Below are positions 10,601-22,237 of a stretch of DNA of 64,000 bases, one piece after another. Where the stretch lies: assembly GCA_040954595.2 (NCBI GenBank), contig CM082588.2, forward strand, positions 4,030,001-4,094,000, given 5' to 3'. Position numbers and translations under genes: made by a program. The notes below the pieces were generated by a model. That model saw only the letters and a program-made list of their open reading frames with translations, ran no database searches and had not been told where the DNA came from. This DNA is from Balanoglossus misakiensis. Lineage: Eukaryota > Hemichordata. Each line of letters starts with the position of its first letter. Position 1 is the first letter of the stretch.

Positions 10601-13600
10601 TTTGAAGTGGCTGCTCATCAAATCTAGATAGCTCAAATTAAACTCTCACGATGTCACCATCATACAGAACACTGGACAAGACGGTTAAGAATGAATAATT
10701 TGAACTAGCCGCATGTCTATAAGCAGAATCGGGGATAACTCTTCGATAAAAGTTAGAGAAAAAATAACAGACAACCTCCTGGGCAGGATTGAATATAGCT
10801 GTTCATTTACGTCACCGTTGTGCCCAGTCAGGCACCATGCCATGTTTCATCGGCCGAGCAGCAAAAATTGTTGCAAGTCCCGCTTGGGGTTAATGTATAG
10901 TTCAATAATAAATAACTACATTGCGCAGACTTTCTATTTCGAACTAACGATATTGATGTGGCCCTAAAAGATGACGGAGTGGTCTTAATAAGCAGAACGA
11001 TGTGATTTGTAGGTTAGTAGTATTAGACACCGCTTCCCGGAGATAACGCCCCCTGGCCAAGTTGATCATAAACGAAACATGCGCATAACAGCCCAGTTAT
11101 TAATATAGCGATGACTTTTACATGGGTTGTTTAAGAGAATCTTGAGTGAATAGTTTACCAAAGGTAAACCCATCAATCGCAATTTACATGTAAATTGTTA
11201 ACAATTCCAATCGGCATCTCCTCCCGTTGTTGGCGCATGCGGACCAGCCGCGATTGGCCTAAACACTGTAAATGATACGGTCACCCCGACTCTCGCCAGG
11301 TGATGTAATCAGCACCAATAATTATCGAGAGTACCCACGGGACAGAAAGACTCTTCCCCGTTCTGTGGCATTAAATTGCATTTTCACGAAGTCCACGCAT
11401 TCTCCAGGTTAATAAGCAATCTCGGAAAACAGAGGTCAAATACCCGCCAACTTCACCACTTATACGGTGCACATGAAATATGGAAGGAACCGAAGGCAGC
11501 CGAAAACTAATTGATCAGAACACACCAAGGCTTTTCTAGGGCACATTGCAGGTTTATGATTAAAACAAATGTAACCAGACATGACGATATATGAAACCGC
11601 GAGCACATGCCCGCCGCGCGCGCGTTGATTGACGGACGCGGGCTCATGGGGGAATCGATCAGGCTTCATTGACAGACATGTCATGCGGGCGAAGGTTGAT
11701 ACTCTGATGCGCAGAGAGATGGATAGAGTAGACAATCCTCTGTCCATCTCCCCGGTGTTTAGAGTTCCGTGTAATATGCAGCGAGCAATCGAGTCCCGTG
11801 GAATTGATTGCTGACGCCAGACAGACAAATATCCCGAAGCCATAGAGATGGATCCGGGAGCTCTCTGGGAGTTAGAGTGTGAACGCTGTGTACGAGTACC
11901 ACAAGCTGTCGTGCAGGCGGTGTGACGTATCTAGACTATATTCCAATCGCGGTAACAGACGAAGGACTCGCCCCCGGGCTATGCAATGACAGTGCAGCGG
12001 TTTCAATAATAACAAATCATATTGCACATGATACAGAGAATAGCGTGTAATCTATATTTTTTTAAGAATAATCTCCTCGGGCTGTCATGGTAAAATTTTA
12101 TTATCGTGGCATATATCTTCCCATTTCATCCCATTATTACTTGTTGTGCGCTGTAAATGGAAAAATAATAACCAAATGACTTGTCATGTCGATTCGCACT
12201 GAAATTTGCAATTTCTTGACTTCACCTAATCTTGTCTTTACGCATGGCTGCAGTCGTAAACTTGATTGATCATACATAGTGATGTACTCTTTTGTGCAAT
12301 TTCGACAAGATTATATCGACAGTGGTCGGAAAATGAAGTGAATATCTCATCGAAGCTGAAGCCAATTCCCCGCCATTTTTTGCGTCTCTTCAAAAGAACC
12401 GCTTATCTGACAAGGACATTGCGTTTCTCCCGCAAAAATAGAGAGCCAGCCAATTTTCGTGAAACATTCAGTAGCACAGGTAACCGAACAACCCTGAACA
12501 ACCCTGACCACCGCCTATTTCAATCCTGCTGACATGATTAGAAATTAATCGCGTCCCTGTGTCAACAAATATGATTCCAGGTTGGATACATTAAAAGGAC
12601 ACCCGACCTTGTTGCCGGATTGAAGATGCTGCAGTGATTGCGACACGTGAGACAGCTCTCTTGAAAGCCACGATGAAATACCAAAGGTAACGTGCATATG
12701 CGGCATGACATTTCCATCAAATCATACCATGCGTCGGGTGCACTGTCATGTATACCGGGCAGGTTTCATTAAAGTAATGGCCGACAGAATAGACAGGCTT
12801 GTTTGACAGAGACCCAGTTTATACATCAGTAGTCTCAGCAATCAGTAAAAAGCTGACAGGACAGGATTAAAGATTTCACATTAGCTGCTGACACTGTCTT
12901 GAGTGGATAGACCGTCCTCACTGTACACGTATCGACAGTGGTAAACTTATGCAATTTTTGTAGAGCTGATGGTGCCATTTTACGTCGCCTCGTGGTTCAC
13001 TGGATGTGATCTGACTGCATTTAAGTATTTTGCCACGATGTAAAACAAGTTTGTGTTGTTCTCCGAAAATCTCCCAAAAAGGCATAAGCGCACAGTGACG
13101 CAAAACTAAGAATTCACTTATTTTGGCCCATATTGTCAGACGGGTAATCAATTACGTATCGCAGACGCTTCCATGCTGGTGAAACAAGACGCGTGGTGAC
13201 AGATGTCGAAAACACCTTCCACCAAACTGTCCTGTTTGCAAAATATGTCGTCATTGTGTTCTACATTAACACCCCCTCCCACAAAGACCCACACATACTT
13301 CCCATACAGCCGTGAGAACAATACCCGCCAATGGCACAGTAGTACATTAGTGTTGGACGGCCACTGAATGCAAATGAGGCAATCATGGAAAAGCAGAGCT
13401 GACGTTGCCCTCGTTCACGGAATGTAGCGACGATGCATGTGCCAGATTTGGATTGTGAAAGACTCTTACTCGTACAGTTCAAATACTCAACGAACAGATC
13501 ACCGGCAATTCAACTTCAGTCTTATCGATAAATACACAGTACACACCAGGTTTCCTTACGTGTTGATGCACGTCAAAACCGTGGACTGAAAATCTCGCCT

Positions 13601-14447
13601 GGAGATAAAACTCTGAAAAATTCTCTAAACGTAGACGTTCGCTGATTCCGGTGCATTCTTGGCGAACACAAATTCTTTCAGGCTGCGCATGCTTCAGTAA
13701 AATGGAAAATAACTCGAGCGAATGCGCGTCCATGTTTTCCAAACCGCGATGATGCCCATTAAACTGAAAACACGCAGTCAAGCATGCGAGCGAAATCGTT
13801 ATTCCGTAACTATTGCCCCAATAAGCGATACCATTTTGTGAATACAAGTCAATTACGCGTATTAGTATCTGTGACTTGTTCATACACTCTTCGCCTAATC
13901 TGTATATTTACTACCTGAAGCATGAACCAAGAATATCTGTGGGAAGGTGTTTTTTTCAGTTCCTCTGAACCGTGTCCGAACACATTCAAGTATTCCCACA
14001 CTGCCGTGAACATTCGTTCAGTGCATTTTTACTCGACACGGATGCTGGAAATCGAACCGCCTTACCTTATGTGTGTGTGTTAGGTCTCCCTTGAAACACG
14101 TCTCACACAAAAACATTCATCAAAACCGTCCGACATGTTTAACGGCGTCGTCTACACGCTCTGCTGAGAGAGGCGACTGGCGTTCGACATCTGCAACGGC
14201 AGACCGTATACTATCGCGTTCTCGCCAAGAAGGCTCTTCGCGGATGGTTTGGTGGAAGCGGTACTCCAGCGACTATCGTCAATCGATGAAAATGGAATTG
14301 ATACTTGGCAGCCTGCAATCAACCACTACATCGCTTATTCCGAGCACGCGAATGCCAGCAGAATAAGCCGACTGTTCACGCGACCCCAAAATGCGGGCGC
14401 ATCTACAAAATTAATCAGTCTTCCCTTTCCCGTCGAAGCAATCAACG

Positions 14448-14461
14448 GTTGCCCTGGCAAC
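14448..14461. promoter_or_regulatory. X-box-like palindrome (RFX-type site)
   Basis: Perfect palindromic half-sites, GTTGCC CT GGCAAC, matching the RFX X-box pattern. A variant, GTTGTCATGGCGAC, lies 85 bp downstream. The flanks are GC-richer than the surroundings. No adjacent gene could be assigned, so function is inferred from the motif only. Confidence 0.4.
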
Positions 14462-14532
14462 CCCGCGATACTATACATGTCGCTTCGCAATGATGGCTAT
14501 GTTTACGGAACTACGCAGAGTTCCGGCGACGG

Positions 14533-14546
14533 GTTGTCATGGCGAC
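14533..14546. promoter_or_regulatory. X-box-like site, variant
   Basis: GTTGTCATGGCGAC, with one degenerate position in each half-site compared with the site at 14448. Confidence 0.3.
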
Positions 14547-17100
14547 TGGGCCAGATCCAGACCGCTTGGGGACCGTACAGGCTATGCTGTAGTACTTGCT
14601 GAATGCGAATGCGAAACACTCCATTTGGATGTTATATTCCAAATTGCAGTATAACGGCAGGAAATAGAATCCCGGCGGTTTCCACTCGCCAGATTACAAG
14701 CAGTAGGTTATAACTGCTCATTACATACAGTACGGCTTGTCAACCTGTTTTAAAACCAAGCACACTGCGACGATGGACTAGTGAACGCATAAGCCGTGAT
14801 CATAAGCCACTTTAATACAAGACCGAAAGTACATACATGCGGTGCCTTTATCATACGCAAAATATGATACAAGGATTTACCATGCGAATGAATATGTGAA
14901 AGTAAGTTCATAGAAACTACTCATGTTCAGTCGATGAAAAACAGCTTAAAAAACTCACAAAAGGTAGTGATTAAACAGAATCTTCAGATGTGCAACGAAA
15001 TGGGACAATGGCATATCGATGCGCCGGATCTATCGCATGACTTTGAGTTTCACGATAATTGCCAGCATCTGCCGCTTCTGGGTTCACGAAACTGGGAACT
15101 CACTCTTTCAGATAGTGCTTACATTGACTCTGTAGACTTTTCATAAGCGTGGTTTCTTTGGCTTAGCCTCGTTACACGACACACTTTATGTTTAAAACAT
15201 GACGGCATGCTGTTCAATCGTAATTTAGAGCCAAAGTAAAATGTCAGACGCACATGCACCCAAGGCGAAAAAAGAACGTCTTGAGAATGAAACATGTCTA
15301 ATAATTTTAATGCAGAGTGTGTGTCTGGATGGAATTATACGCAAATAATCGTCTCTAATCTGTTTTCAAAGCCAACTACAGGGTAGGATCACCGTGATTA
15401 TACCGCACCATGCCATGGTCAATGATCACCGCTGTTGAATGTACCCACAATAATTAATCGAAAATTGTTCATATATACACACAGTGCAACATTCTGAAAA
15501 ATACCAACTTAACATTTTAGTCGACTGTTAAAGAAAACATCTTTCTGCAGTTATATGTTGAGAAGGCCAACAATAAAAGAAACGTGCACTTGAAAACCCT
15601 TCGCGGTTGATGGTATCTGTCCGGGAACCTATACGAGAAGGGGGTTTTATTTCTAACCATCAAAGTTTTCCTTCGCTAGTAAATTTTACTACACACCGTA
15701 TAAAAAAGGAGTAGAAACGTGTACCATATCGTCAACCGCTTTACAGACACGGTTAGACTGCTTAGTATATGTTTGTATGTGGAATAGGAAGATTGATACA
15801 GAGTGAGCGAACCCCTTTCAATCTTCATCAGCAACAGTACAGTAAGCACATTAAACTGAACGCTTGAAAGATTTTTGCAGTGGGAGAAACATGTAGAAAT
15901 CGGCCATGCTAAGGAATATAGTTTACATTCGTGTGACTTCCGTCAAGGTAACTCTTGCCACCAGAAAACCTACCAGTGGTTTTTCATAATTATCTTTCCC
16001 AGAAATGGCTTACTGAGGGTAGACTGCCGTAAACTGTACACTGATTTTGTTTAAATCCAGAAATTCTAATACCTGACAATGCACGTAACAACTTTAAAAG
16101 CAAGGGAGTCTGTGTATAGTTTACATCCCAAGAATGTTGGTTGGCACATATCAAAGTTTGGTCATAGACGTCAGAGGAAACCAGGCCCTGATATACATGT
16201 ATTTTATTTGATCGCCTATATTGAAGTTTATGGACTCCGTGATCCTGATCATAAAACTTGTCATAGGATACCTTCTGCCCTGCTACTGTGTATAGGCCTT
16301 ACATGTATATTTAACTACATGTAAGTAAAGCGGAGCTGGGGAGTCAGACATGTTATGATGTAGTGTATCCTAACAATCGGTCTAGAAATGCCATGTCTTT
16401 GGGAAGTTTAGTCAGCGCACGGCGGGGGTTACGGTTGTGCCAGCGTCTAATGCAAAATGCTCACTCATATTGTTAAGTTTTAATAAATGCGTTTAACTTA
16501 TCAAACTACGACGTGTATAAATCAACGCGGAGGAAAAAGTGAAAGTAATGTGTCTTCATCTTCCACGTTCCATTTTAATAACATGGAACGTTAATAATGG
16601 GAAACACTCCAACGGAACACTGTTACCATGGCGATTCGCAATTAATCAAAGCCCTTGTTTGTCAGACGCACAAACCAAGCGGAAATTTGATATGACACAG
16701 TTATGAAAAAGTAAAAGTGACGGTTGGACTTTCAACGGAAATTAAAGGAGTCTGTCATAGGAAAGCCATCGGATAAATATTGCACCAAATTTCCGGTCAT
16801 AATTTGTTTTTATATTATGAGACTTATACTTAGGGAAGAAATCTCGGCAGCCGCTATAGAGTCAGAGTTTCATTTGATTCTTGTGCAATCCCGTGAGTGG
16901 CGATATCTCATCATTTTTTTCAATTAGCGAAGTAGAGAGTAAAGTGCAATGTAACGTACTGATGTGTTGTGCTGTGTAAGATGTGTACTCGTGAGTTAGT
17001 CGAGTTCAATCAAGTCAATCGGTATCACCATTTTCTTGCTACATACAGGATGTCCTGGATTTAAATATTTCCGCAGCAAAACAAGTGAACAATTTATCCA

Positions 17101-17132
17101 CCCCTCTCTCTCCCCCCCCCTCTCTCTCTCTT
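17101..17132. repeat. (CT)n / poly-C microsatellite
   Basis: Interrupted pyrimidine tract of CT units around a run of nine or more C. Confidence 0.9.
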
Positions 17133-17811
17133 CTGTAAGTGATGTCATCATCTAATATGACTCGTCAAACGTTTTCCCAATTGCCAGCATTTGCAGAAGT
17201 TACGTGTGTGGAGGGAAGAGAGTTTAGTAAACTGTGAGCGCTAGGAAGTTGTGCTAGTCTCTTCAAAAGTGTTTGTTCTTGTTCAGATCGCCCGTGGCAC
17301 TCAATCACGCCAACGTTATATACACATACGAGATTGTGTATAAATCAGCTGTGATAGCGTCAGCTATTGAATAGCAAACTGAAAGCAATGTGCGTTTTTT
17401 TTCGCCGGGGAATGCCCTGTTCATATAGGCGCATTGATGAGTGCACAGATACGACAGAGATATAGACGTGGACGGGAACAGTATTTAAACGGAAAAAAAT
17501 GATCAACGCAACTGTATTTACATTTACCTGTATTGTTGGCCAGTTGGGGTCGTGCTCCAAACTGCCCGCTTCACCAGTTTCTGAATCACCAATTATACTG
17601 TGTCTTCGCCTTTCCCAATGTCAAGGTCGACATGCCGCGTCGAATGAAGGAAGCAAGCAGCTGACGAACACGAGAACAGAGTGAGCGATTTCTGCAGCGC
17701 AGACGACGATCAACTGTACTGTCTCTCTGCCGCCTCATGAGCCTTTAATAAATCAGTCTCGGAAAGATGAAAACGATCATGCCGCCACTGTGCTACCGCG
17801 CATGCCCAATT

Positions 17812-17825
17812 GTTGCCCTGGCAAC
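17812..17825. promoter_or_regulatory. X-box-like palindrome, identical to 14448
   Basis: The same 14-mer, GTTGCCCTGGCAAC, recurs 3.4 kb from the first copy. Confidence 0.4.
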
Positions 17826-17932
17826 TGTGACTATTATTTATATCAAATCCCCAAGGCACTACTTTTCATCTTTCATCCGCAATGTCTACTTGAGGAAGAA
17901 ACACCAGAATCTGCATGTAGGTGCTTGCCATG

Positions 17933-17970
<38 letters not shown>
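17933..17970. repeat. (GTCT)n microsatellite
   Basis: About nine tandem GTCT units. It explains the repetitive short open frames on both strands here. Confidence 0.95.
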
Positions 17971-18299
17971 TATCAGTCTCCTGCAGCAAAGAAAATGTAT
18001 TAACCAAGAAAATTACTGGGGATGACATTGAAAGACACAGGTAGCCACTTGGGATCTGGCTATGTTCATCATTACAAAGATTCTCCATTGAATTCTAAAA
18101 AAAAAAAATCTTTCGAAACCGGAACACGACTTAACAGCTACGATGTATACCCACTCATACTTCTGGTGATCAATTCTAGTTTTCAGTTTCACGTCTCAAG
18201 TTAATCAGGTCCGCCCGAGTGTTTGCTTCGTAGTTACCCCTCGAGACCTTACATTTCCACTCTTTTCCGGAGACTTGGGCAGAAAGTGTAAAATAAAAT

Positions 18300-18313
18300 G
18301 TTGCCATGGTTAC
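18300..18313. promoter_or_regulatory. X-box-like site
   Basis: GTTGCCATGGTTAC, a near-palindromic RFX-type match. Confidence 0.35.
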
Positions 18314-18713
18314 GAAGACAACCGAAGCCTCCGTAGCCGTTACAGATCTTTCCTCGCGTTACTAAAACTCGATCTTTCTGTACGTCATTCTATACAGAGA
18401 TTAACGATATCGTTAAACCCTCTTTTGTCATCATCCTTCAACTCGCGTTATAAACCAGTCGTTGGCATTTGGCTATCAGTGAATTTTGCTGCGGGCGTGA
18501 GATTGTGAGATTTGAAAGTCATTACTTTTGCATTTGAAATCGCTGCTTTAATAGGTTTACAGTGGCCGACGCGTATCGACACACACCAGCGATTCGGTAG
18601 TTGATTTTGGCATTTTCAGCAATTTTTCGTTCTGCGTATAAACACTCATTTCTTGTTAGACTTCCCCAAAGGCCCCATGGCGAGTTGGCTCCATTAGTTG
18701 GCACTGGAAACAT

Positions 18714-18841
18714 AGACTTTACGAACTATGGTGGTAATGCCATTTTTTGATATTTTCATGGGTTATAGCTCACGAAAATTGTCAAAAATGACGAATTCCC
18801 GACTTTGCGAACTTTGGTGACTTTGTTATTTTTTGACAATA
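18714..18841. repeat. Isolated, diverged copy of the 88-bp satellite
   Basis: About 1.4 units of the satellite that forms the array from 21 kb. The shared core includes CATGGGTTATAGCTCA and a GACTTTGCGAACTTTGGTGA variant. It lies 2.2 kb outside the array and is more diverged than array units. Confidence 0.85.
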
Positions 18842-21027
18842 TTAATAATTGTATTTACGTCATCAGATCACGATCGCCAGGGAAGGTTGAACATTAGCTA
18901 CTGTGTAGATGAAAGGAAGATATTGGCAGGCCGGAAATGCAATTAGAAAGAAAGGCTAAGCTAATAATGCAGATGGCATATGGAATCATCTTCTGTTATC
19001 TCTCGCAATTATAGCACGACGTCGTGAAAATATGAAGCAACGTCAGATAGTCTTTTGGGATGTGAGGCGGTGTCAGCTTTTTGACTTCACGAGAAAAGTG
19101 ACACGGTGCTCTAATGTGTTAATGGATATCTGGGGGAGAAGCGGTTTGCTTTTGGGAAGCTTGTAATGTGCAAAGATGTACGAGTCGAGTCGAGGACACG
19201 CTGTTGTACTTTCATAACAGGTGTTGCATATCGGATGTTTGCGCACTCTTAGGAGTCCGTGTACCAACAGCAAATAACTGACTCTGACGCTTGTTTTTAT
19301 CGTTTGAAGTGCTCTTGTTCTGACAGTGATTTGGAGGAACGTCGGTCCAGTTTTTAATGTGTCCCAATGCATTTACAATCCCCTTGAGGTGGACGGGAAG
19401 GTTTGTGCCAAGACCGATTTCATCGATAGCTCCGCGCGCACGAACATTTCGGGTAGTATGGTTTTACTTTTATGCGATTCAAGCAATTACTGTTATTTCT
19501 TTGGAAAACAAAATCCATACCATGACAAAAAAAACCATAATCATATGAACGTGAGACGTGTGACAGTCGAGATCTAGGTTGCAATTTTGTAACTATGTAC
19601 CATCCTTGACTCTGGATGGTGACGCTCATACAGAATTCAGTTATAGATTTTACTGAATTTGCAAAAATATAACCTGATAAACGTTGCCATATCTTAATCG
19701 TGTCTGCGCAAAACCGAATGCGTACGAAACTGATGAGCCGTGCTTAGGCCTAGTTCTCGCTACAGCCGCGATCTAAATATCTCTGCTGTCTGTATTAGGT
19801 CTCCTTGACAACAGTGAACATCCAAAGTCGACGAAAGTAGGTGACAGCAATCGTTTTTAATCACGCGATGAGAGCCATTATCATAGCCCCCCCGGGAGCG
19901 ATTGTCGAAATACAAACAGGATCAGCACGGCAAAGGTACTTGGCATAGTTTTCAAAGAAATGACTATATGAGATTGAATTGAATCCAATTAGTATGATGC
20001 CACAGAATCCTGGGTTACTTCACTGTGCTTTTTACAATCACTGGTTATTATGCACCTTCGAAATGCAATAAATGGGCAGGCGAATAAAGCCGTGAAAAGA
20101 CAGCCGCCATGTTTGGCTTTTGGTATGACCAAGTCTTCACGACTTGCATATTTTTGTCCTATTCAAATGAATATCTTATTTTAAAGAAAACAACACATTT
20201 TGCTCACTGTCGCACTCGAGTATTGGTTATAGTTGAAACTGGAATGTGTTCTCGAATTCACTTATACTGTCCATGAAATATCTTATTTGTCGAAATCCAA
20301 AATGGGCTATATCGTAAGCCAGGTCAGGTAATGGGACAGTTTTCACTACTATATACTCAACATGCCTATGGCCGAATCGTCATTTAATTTTGCATTAGAA
20401 AGTCTTATTTTTATTTCGCCTTAAGCTGTTGGGTCTACGTGCCATTATCAATATTAGGACAAAGTTCACCAACACGATGCAGTATTTATTAACAGATTCT
20501 GAGTGCTTACTCGGTTTACCGGATGAATATGTGCTTCAGGTTATGGGTTGGAATCCACATATCACTTTTTGTAGTCTGTAATATATGAGTTTCTGTTCTA
20601 TGTAGAATGCATGGTTCGTTTTCACCGCGAAGGTTTGTGAGTGCTGAAAGTTGGTGGCGCACTGTACACAGAGATTTAATATACCTCCCGCGAGGTGGCG
20701 TGTATCAAGCCCGGTGTCAAGATGGTGTTTCCTGGATTTGACCTGAAACGCGATAAAACGTCTTATTTCCGTCTAAATATCATACTGCCCATGTTCGTCT
20801 TGTCGTCGCGATGCATCTGAGTAGGATTGGTGTGGAATTCCTGCATTGGTTTCACGTCAAGAAGCGGTGAAATTGACAAAGCAATATGGCGGCGCCCATA
20901 GGCTGGAAATATACACGTGCACTCTTCCAATAAGGTATTGTATAGCGAATTCGTACAACTTATATACGCGTTAGCGAGGGTGCTCGCTATTCAATGGGGC
21001 TTCGACTGTTCTCCCCCACTAGCTAGT
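18842..21027. other. No supported gene
   Basis: AT-rich unique sequence between the solitary satellite copy and the main array. No splice-bounded open frame was convincing. Confidence 0.4.
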
Positions 21028-21462
21028 ATTTTCATGATTTTGGTGATTTTGTCATCTTTGGCCATTTTTGATGGGTTATAGCTCAAGTAAATTGGCCAAA
21101 AATAACAATTTCCCGACTTTGTAAACTTTGGTGATTTTCACATTTTTGGACATTTTTCATGGGTTTAAAGCTCATGAACAATGTCAAAATATGACAAACT
21201 CTTGATTTTGCAAACTTTGGTGATTTTGTCATTTTTGGACATTTTTCATGAAAATTGTCGAAAGATGACAAAATCTTGACTTTGCAAATTTTGGTGTTTT
21301 GGTCATTATTCGACATTTTTCATGGGTTATAGCTCATGAAAACTGTCAAAAGATGACAAATTTCAAACTTTGTGAACTTTGGTGATTTTGTCATTTTTGG
21401 ACGTTTTTCATGGGTTACAGCTCATGAAAACTGTCAAAAGATGACAAATTTTAAACTTTGTG
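21028..21462. repeat. Diverged edge of the 88-bp satellite array
   Basis: About five units related to the main array, with more substitutions and variable lengths, as at an array border. It ends where the ~47-bp satellite begins. Confidence 0.85.
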
Positions 21463-22006
21463 AATGTCTAAGTGTTTTTTAATGTCAAAGTATAGAGTAA
21501 AGCCTGAACAATTTCTAAGTTTTTTTTAATGTCAAAGTATAGAGTGATAGCTTGAAAAATTTCTAAGTGTTTTTTAATGTCTAAGTATAGAGTAAAGCCT
21601 GAAAAATTTCTAAGTGTTTTTTAATGTTTAAGTATAGAGTGATAGCCTGAACAATTTCTAAGTGTTTTTTAATGTTTAAGTATAGAGTGATAGCCTGAAA
21701 AATGTCTAAGTGTTTTTTAATGTTTAAGTATAGAGTGATAGCCTGAAAAATTTCTAAGTGTTTTTAATGTTTAAGTATAGAGTGAAGCCTGAAAAATTTC
21801 TAAGTTAGTGTTTTTAATGTTTAAGTATAGAGTAAAGCCTGAAAAATTTCTAAGTGTTTTTAATGTCAAAGTATAGAGTAAAGCCTGAAAAATTTCTAAG
21901 TGTTTTTAATGTTTAAGTATAGAGTGAAGCCTGAAAAATTTCTAAGTGTTTTTAATAAGTATATAGTAAAGCCTGAAAAATTTCTAAGTGTTTTTTTTTT
22001 TTTTTT
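21463..22006. repeat. ~47-bp satellite, block 1
   Basis: About eleven tandem units of 46-49 bp containing AAGTATAGAGT, GCCTGAAAAATTTCTAAG and a T-run followed by AATGT. Units differ by GATAGCC versus AAGCC and by T-run length. The last unit runs into a 16-T tract at the junction with the terminal-exon-like module. Confidence 0.92.
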
Positions 22007-22237
22007 ACAAAAAAGCAGACACCAAGGATTGAAATTTATTGTATTTTATTTAATTTTCTAGTAAATCATGACAAAACCAAAGTATTGAAATTTAACTCGT
22101 ATTCACTTGTCGTTTCAGGTCTATCTGTTGAATGGTTGATGACCAATCGAAAGAAGTGGAGTCCAGCCGGGATCTGAAAAGACAAGGCAAGTGTTAGAAA
22201 ATGCAAGTTAAGAGGGGGCATACACAAGTTTCAAAAA
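22007..22237. repeat. Composite module, copy 1 (terminal-exon-like on minus strand)
   Basis: Unique-looking ~230-bp block found three times in the window (here, 27384 and 28688), always preceded on the plus strand by the ~47-bp satellite. Read on minus it contains, in order, a TTCTAAC branch-point-like sequence, a polypyrimidine tract ending CTTTTCAG, a short open frame, a stop, two AATAAA signals (complements at 22035-22040 and 22045-22050) and an A-run at the satellite junction. Confidence 0.85.
22066..22173 (-). CDS. Putative alternative terminal exon, copy 1
   Basis: From the predicted acceptor, phase 0 is open for 35 codons to a TGA (begins IPAGLHFFRLV). This frame joins the ATG-containing exon at 31470-31525 to give a protein of about 40 residues. 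A phase-1 reading (begins DPGWTPLLS) is also open, for about 18 codons. The product is unknown. On the plus strand the block also has an acceptor (GTCGTTTCAG) and a GC-type donor (AAG|GCAAGT), but all plus frames contain stops. Confidence 0.3.
   Translation of the reverse strand: MPAGLHFFRLVINHSTDRPETTSEYELNFNTLVLS

Larger units (their letters stand above)
6153..14447. other. Long region without a supported gene
   Basis: Intergenic or intronic DNA with two microsatellites (listed). The longest open frame (minus, 9292-9834, 180 codons) overlaps open frames on both strands and shows no family motif. Frames at 8350-8727 (plus) and 13479-13883 (minus) are likewise unrecognised. No convincing tRNA fold was seen by eye. 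Confidence 0.4.

Noticed and set aside
13479-13883. 134-codon minus frame
   Set aside because: No recognisable motif, splice context or neighbour supports it.
22119-22186. Plus-strand reading of the module as an internal exon with a GC-AG donor
   Set aside because: Splice-like signals exist, but every plus frame has a stop; the minus terminal-exon reading explains stop, AATAAA and A-run together.
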